Below are positions 61,413 to 64,000 of a stretch of DNA of 64,000 nt, in pieces (position 1 is the first letter of the stretch; every line of letters begins with the position of its first letter). The notes under the pieces were generated by a model, which worked only from the letters and a program-made list of their open reading frames with translations, did not search any database and was not told the DNA's origin. Where the stretch lies: positions 50,346-114,345 of the forward strand of contig NZ_JAAVXB010000013.1 in assembly GCF_012241385.1 (NCBI RefSeq), written 5' to 3'. The position numbers were made by a program, and so were the translations under genes. The DNA is from Solimonas marina. Its GTDB lineage: Bacteria; Pseudomonadota; Gammaproteobacteria; Nevskiales; Nevskiaceae.

Positions 61413-61918
61413 GATTCTGATCCCCTGAACCCACTCGAATGACAGACATCGATGCACCGCCAGCGCATCGACTCCACTCGAACTGAGCATGGGAAAGAAT
61501 GGCCACTCGGCGCAGCCCCCAAATTGGGGTTGGCCTACGCATTAGCCGCGTCAGCGACGATGTGGACGGCATCAATGGCCGTCACGAGATGCGCGGCATC
61601 GGCACAGCGTCAGCAGCTGCAACAGCCCCGGAATCAGTCGCTTGAAAGTCCATGTAGGCGGCACGAAATCCGTGCCTAAAGGACCTGAAGCCCGCCCAGA
61701 CTTCAGTCACCCAGAACGATGACGCCCCAGCCAGCGTCCAAAGTCACGCGATGACGCGCCTCAACAGAAAGCCGATCATCGCGCCGATGACCTGTCCCGC
61801 GGACGTTTGAGAGGCGTTGTCTGCTAAACGGCTTTCAAGTGGCTATGAAAGTCTGGTCGGTCCAGTTACCCATGTCTCCGGACCTTTTTATTACCTATCT
61901 GTCCGGCAGTTCACACTC
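61413..61918. other. Intergenic region up to the cassette array
   Basis: 506 bases with no convincing gene up to about 61840, where composition changes. 61850-61905 is the inverted copy of the IS-like end described below (minus-strand GACATGGGTAAC and ATAGGTAA motifs). Confidence 0.5.
61850..61905 (-). mobile_element. Remnant of an IS-like end (left border of cassette array)
   Basis: Minus strand reads CCGGACAGATAGGTAAT, a short spacer, GGAGACATGGGTAAC. This matches, base by base in its two blocks, the sequence at 63932-63973 on the plus strand, so the array lies between two outward-facing copies. Normal-looking chromosome resumes just below it. Family assignment is not certain. Confidence 0.55.
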
Positions 61919-62395
61919 TCATTGCTCTGGTATGGTTCCTGAGCGCCACTCTTTGCATTGCTCAATCCCCGCAGGCAAAAAAAGAGATTTTTCTTTTGGA
62001 ATATCAATGAAGCAGAAGCCTAGCATGTGGGCCTTATCGGTCGTGACCGAGGCAGTCCACGAGTCATCCGATTTAACCGTCTGTAGGAAGCCAAGGACGC
62101 GAAGATTATCGCCTACCTCCAAGACACCGTTTGAGTCCGAAAACAAGCTAGCCACCCAGATTGTCGTGGAGACTGGGGGAGGTAGCGAGACTTGGTACAT
62201 GGGCTTGTCTTTGGGACCTTTGGCGATGCGGAGAATGACACCCTCTATTGCAGCGAGTTTGCCCAGGCGACTTTCAATGACGGAACCGTTTTCGAAGTAG
62301 CTCTGATTTTCTGCCGGGTACGCGCCCTGTGCATTCGCGTCGGTCAGCGCAAAACAAGTAACAGCAAACAGGAAAATACGGAATCGATTAATCAT
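61919..62395 (-). CDS. Cassette gene 1: exported hypothetical protein
   Basis: 158 aa. Signal peptide MINRFRIFLFAVTCFALTDA then NAQGAYPAENQ. The remainder (LGKLAAIEGVILRIAKGP, EVGDNLRVLGFLQTVK) could be a small beta-barrel of OB type. Not recognised. ATG 62395 lies two bases from the R' core of attC-a, typical of an integron cassette start. AT-richer than chromosome genes. Its own attC would be downstream but was cut away by the IS-like remnant. Confidence 0.7.
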   Translation of the reverse strand: MINRFRIFLFAVTCFALTDANAQGAYPAENQSYFENGSVIESRLGKLAAIEGVILRIAKGPKDKPMYQVSLPPPVSTTIWVASLFSDSNGVLEVGDNLRVLGFLQTVKSDDSWTASVTTDKAHMLGFCFIDIPKEKSLFLPAGIEQCKEWRSGTIPEQ

Positions 62396-62397
62396 GG

Positions 62398-62464
62398 CTC
62401 TAACGCCAGGCTAACGCGCGGACCCGCCGGAGGCGGGTTCGTCGCGTTGAGCACCTAGTTGGAC
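62398..62464 (-). other. attC-a (integron cassette recombination site)
   Basis: Minus orientation: GTCCAAC ... GTTAGAG ends, arms GGCTAACGCG and CGCGTTGAGC-type with one extrahelical G on the plus strand, and a central hairpin CCCGCC/GGCGGG. The plus strand is the expected recombining bottom strand, so cassette genes should be on the minus strand, as found. Confidence 0.85.
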
Positions 62465-62803
62465 TGCTTCGCCCCACGCGACGCCTGTGTACCAAACTGG
62501 CCGCCTTCCCGGTGGACCGAACCAACCCCAGTCATCTAAGGTTTCTTGGAGCAGTTGCCGATTGTTGCCTAAATAACTGCTGGGATTTACAAGACTCACA
62601 TACATAGGTTCTGGCGATGCGTAGTGAGCATTGACGGAACCAACGACCATCCCGTGAGGCCCACCAAAGTGAGGCAGATATGCGGGCCAGCGGTCACGAC
62701 CACGGCCTGCAACCTCTAAGGCATGACATTCCACGCCAAGAGCAGCACATTCAATGCTGAGCCACGCTCCGAGCGCTTCCTCTTCTTTTGTAAAAGGTTT
62801 CAT
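62411..62803 (-). CDS. Cassette gene 2: hypothetical protein
   Basis: 130 aa from ATG 62803, three bases from the R' core of attC-b, with no ribosome site. Sequence KEEEALGAWLSIECAALGVECHALEV and PHGMVVGSVNAHYASPEPMYVSLVNPS; ends in attC-a, so the last residues (QRDEPASGGSAR) are encoded by the recombination site. No family recognised. A TTG in attC-b would add three residues. Confidence 0.65.
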   Translation of the reverse strand: MKPFTKEEEALGAWLSIECAALGVECHALEVAGRGRDRWPAYLPHFGGPHGMVVGSVNAHYASPEPMYVSLVNPSSYLGNNRQLLQETLDDWGWFGPPGRRPVWYTGVAWGEAVQLGAQRDEPASGGSAR

Positions 62804-62806
62804 GCG

Positions 62807-62890
62807 GTCCAACGCCCCGGTTCACGCGCGGCCCGGCCGAAGCGGCGAAGCCGCGGAGGCTGGGACATCGCGTGGAACCGATGGTTGGAC
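62807..62890 (-). other. attC-b
   Basis: 84 bp bounded by GTCCAAC-type and GTTGGAC-type cores. Plus-strand arms CGGTTCACGCG and CGCGTGGAACCG pair with one extrahelical G, the hallmark of attC. A long central stem fills the middle. Confidence 0.85.
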
Positions 62891-62912
62891 CGCGTTACAC
62901 ACATATGAGCAC

Positions 62913-63434
62913 CTAGAGCTTTGTAGAAAGCCAAATAGCGAAGGAGGTTACGCCCCGCACTATGCCATGCAGTATGCGATATAACCCACCACTTGCACCG
63001 CCGTTGTTTACAGCGTGTTCTTCATGTGCCTGCTCATCAAAGCGGATGGACTCTACTGCGGCCAATGCCTCAGGGTCTGCGCTGGCCAGAAAAGCCACCT
63101 GATGCTCCAGATGCTCATTAACTGTATTTTCGATTGCTGACGTGCAGACCCAGATAGCCCTCTCCCCCAAAAGCGCCGTAATAGTGCCCAACACGAATCC
63201 GCCGAGCGCCCACAAGGTGATGGCGTAGCAGTGCCCGACGCCCCGGGCCTTTAGCAGCGACTCAAAAGCCTGATGATGGCGATACTCATGCTCCAGCATT
63301 TCTTGAAGGGCGGGAACGCATCTTCGATTCAAGGCTTTCGATACAAGCAGCTGCGCTCTGTAAATGCTGATGGCACCACGCTCCCCGGCGTGGTCTACGC
63401 GGAGGATCTGATTTACGGACCCAACCTGTGTCAT
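62913..63434 (-). CDS. Cassette gene 3: Coq7-family diiron hydroxylase
   Basis: 173 aa. COQ7/demethoxyubiquinone hydroxylase family: IRVDHAGERGAISIYRAQLL with Glu18, E50xxH53 (HEYRHH), Glu102 (AIENTVNEH), E134xxH137 (DEQAHEE), i.e. all six diiron ligands in order. A hydrophobic helix (LWALGGFVLGTITALLGE) suits membrane attachment. ATG 63434 has AAAGGG upstream. Such an enzyme on an integron cassette is unusual. It may hydroxylate a quinone or another lipid; ubiquinone is only the family default. Confidence 0.85.
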   Translation of the reverse strand: MTQVGSVNQILRVDHAGERGAISIYRAQLLVSKALNRRCVPALQEMLEHEYRHHQAFESLLKARGVGHCYAITLWALGGFVLGTITALLGERAIWVCTSAIENTVNEHLEHQVAFLASADPEALAAVESIRFDEQAHEEHAVNNGGASGGLYRILHGIVRGVTSFAIWLSTKL

Positions 63435-63449
63435 GCCCTTTCTTCAGCG

Positions 63450-63527
63450 GTCCAACGCCCATGCTCAGGCGCGAATTTGCCATAGCGAAGCGAAGGCAAA
63501 TACGTCGTCTGGAGTGCCTGGTTGGAC
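63450..63527 (-). other. attC-c
   Basis: 78 bp between GTCCAAC-type and GTTGGAC-type cores. Stem with one extrahelical G on the plus strand (CTGGAG opposite CTCAG) and a second pairing GAATTTGCC / GGCAAAT. Separates the Coq7 cassette from cassette gene 4. Confidence 0.8.
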
Positions 63528-63531
63528 GGCA

Positions 63532-63846
63532 TCATTGCCAACCGAAATGCAGAGATAGAAGAACGCCGCCCACGAAAACGGCGGCCCCGATAACGACCCC
63601 AAAAAGTATGCGAAAGCCCGATGATGGATGGGCGGCTAATGCTCTCGCCGGTCGTGTGGACCATAGCCACTCAGAGAATGCTTCACCGAGCATGTATAGC
63701 GGCGGGCCGAATGCAATGAAAGCGACCCAGCCTTTCGCTGTGTGAGGCACCGATGGCCAGAACTGCAACGCAAGAATGCCGGCTATGACAAGCCAAAAGA
63801 CTGCTACTGCCAGAGCAGTGCGACTGAATTTAGCGATGGCGCTCAT
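63532..63846 (-). CDS. Cassette gene 4: small membrane protein
   Basis: 104 aa with three hydrophobic segments (ALAVAVFWLVIAGILALQF, GWVAFIAFGPPLYMLGEAF, ILFGVVIGAAVFVGGVLLSL), so an inner-membrane protein of unknown role. ATG 63846 is 13 bases from the attC-d core; a TTG in the core would extend it by six residues. No family recognised. Confidence 0.65.
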   Translation of the reverse strand: MSAIAKFSRTALAVAVFWLVIAGILALQFWPSVPHTAKGWVAFIAFGPPLYMLGEAFSEWLWSTRPARALAAHPSSGFRILFGVVIGAAVFVGGVLLSLHFGWQ

Positions 63847-63858
63847 ACCCGCTTTGCC

Positions 63859-63915
63859 GTCCAACGCCTAAAACTCACGCGCGGCGAAGCCGTCGCGTGG
63901 AGTGCCTTGTTGGAC
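63859..63915 (-). other. attC-d
   Basis: 57 bp, shortest of the four. GTCCAAC ... GTTGGAC cores; plus-strand arms ACTCACGCG and CGCGTGGAGT pair with one extrahelical G, and GGCGAAGCC is the terminal loop. It belongs to a previous cassette whose gene is lost or outside the window. Confidence 0.85.
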
Positions 63916-63931
63916 CTCTCGCTGGTACGGT

Positions 63932-64000
63932 CGGGACACATAGGTAACAGGATAGTCGCCAGACATGGGTAACAGTCTGACGATAACGGAGCGCTTTGAC
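63932..64000 (+). mobile_element. IS-like end and possible transposase start (right border of cassette array)
   Basis: GGGACACATAGGTAAC, spacer, GACATGGGTAAC, in plus orientation; the inverted counterpart is at 61850-61905. From ATG 63965 a frame MGNSLTITERFD runs off the window and could be the start of a transposase. The IS family cannot be fixed from this fragment. Confidence 0.5.

Noticed and set aside
61413..61840. Small plus-strand open frames before the cassette array
   Set aside because: No ribosome site, no family motif and mixed composition; treated as non-coding.
63965..64000. Transposase gene call at the window end
   Set aside because: Only 12 codons are visible; kept as part of the IS-like end, not as a gene.

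Overview
The window comes from a GC-rich gammaproteobacterium. The gene order leuC-leuD-methyltransferase-leuB-asd-usg-fimV-truA-trpF-accD-folC-dedD-cvpA-purF-metZ, with a LysR gene divergent from leuC, is the order known from Pseudomonas. Here trpB and trpA are also placed between trpF and accD. A Nevskiales/Xanthomonadales-type host is plausible, but the sequence alone does not prove it.

Layout. 1-4705: a Baeyer-Villiger monooxygenase and a partial short-chain dehydrogenase, divergent from a TetR regulator and two alpha/beta hydrolases, with twin operator-like palindromes between them. 4757-13798: an oxidative D-glucarate/galactarate pathway (dehydratase, 5-keto-4-deoxyglucarate dehydratase, ketoglutarate semialdehyde dehydrogenase, MFS permease, OprB-type porin, exported MRJP/yellow-family protein) with a divergent LysR regulator. 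13805-23454: housekeeping and mixed genes (AsmA, an orphan NIT-ANTAR regulator, VOC protein, dusA, ppiB, lpxH, CDF metal exporter, DUF455 protein, quinone reductase). 23476-44376: the conserved amino-acid, purine and folate block (metZ to leuC). metZ is preceded by what I read as a SAM-II riboswitch with a terminator. 44448-50745: a metal-uptake island with a TonB receptor divergent from nikR, a small DUF2946-like protein, an OprC-type copper receptor and a TonB-like protein. 51691-57454: an oligopeptide ABC transporter (oppABCDF) carrying a 101-bp tandem duplication between oppD and oppF. 57947-61412: GNAT acetyltransferase, nitrilase-family hydrolase and a large lipoprotein.

61840-64000 is foreign. 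Four attC-like recombination sites separate four small minus-strand genes, which makes this an integron cassette array; no integrase lies in the window. One cassette encodes a Coq7-family diiron protein with all its metal ligands. The array is bounded by two outward-facing copies of an insertion-sequence-like end.

Other structure: dispersed intergenic repeat families, a nested inverted-repeat element between asd and leuB, a triple 155-bp repeat before the GNAT gene, and a relic leuC 3' end next to leuD that suggests a past insertion which replaced the leuC tail. No rRNA, tRNA or CRISPR array was recognised.
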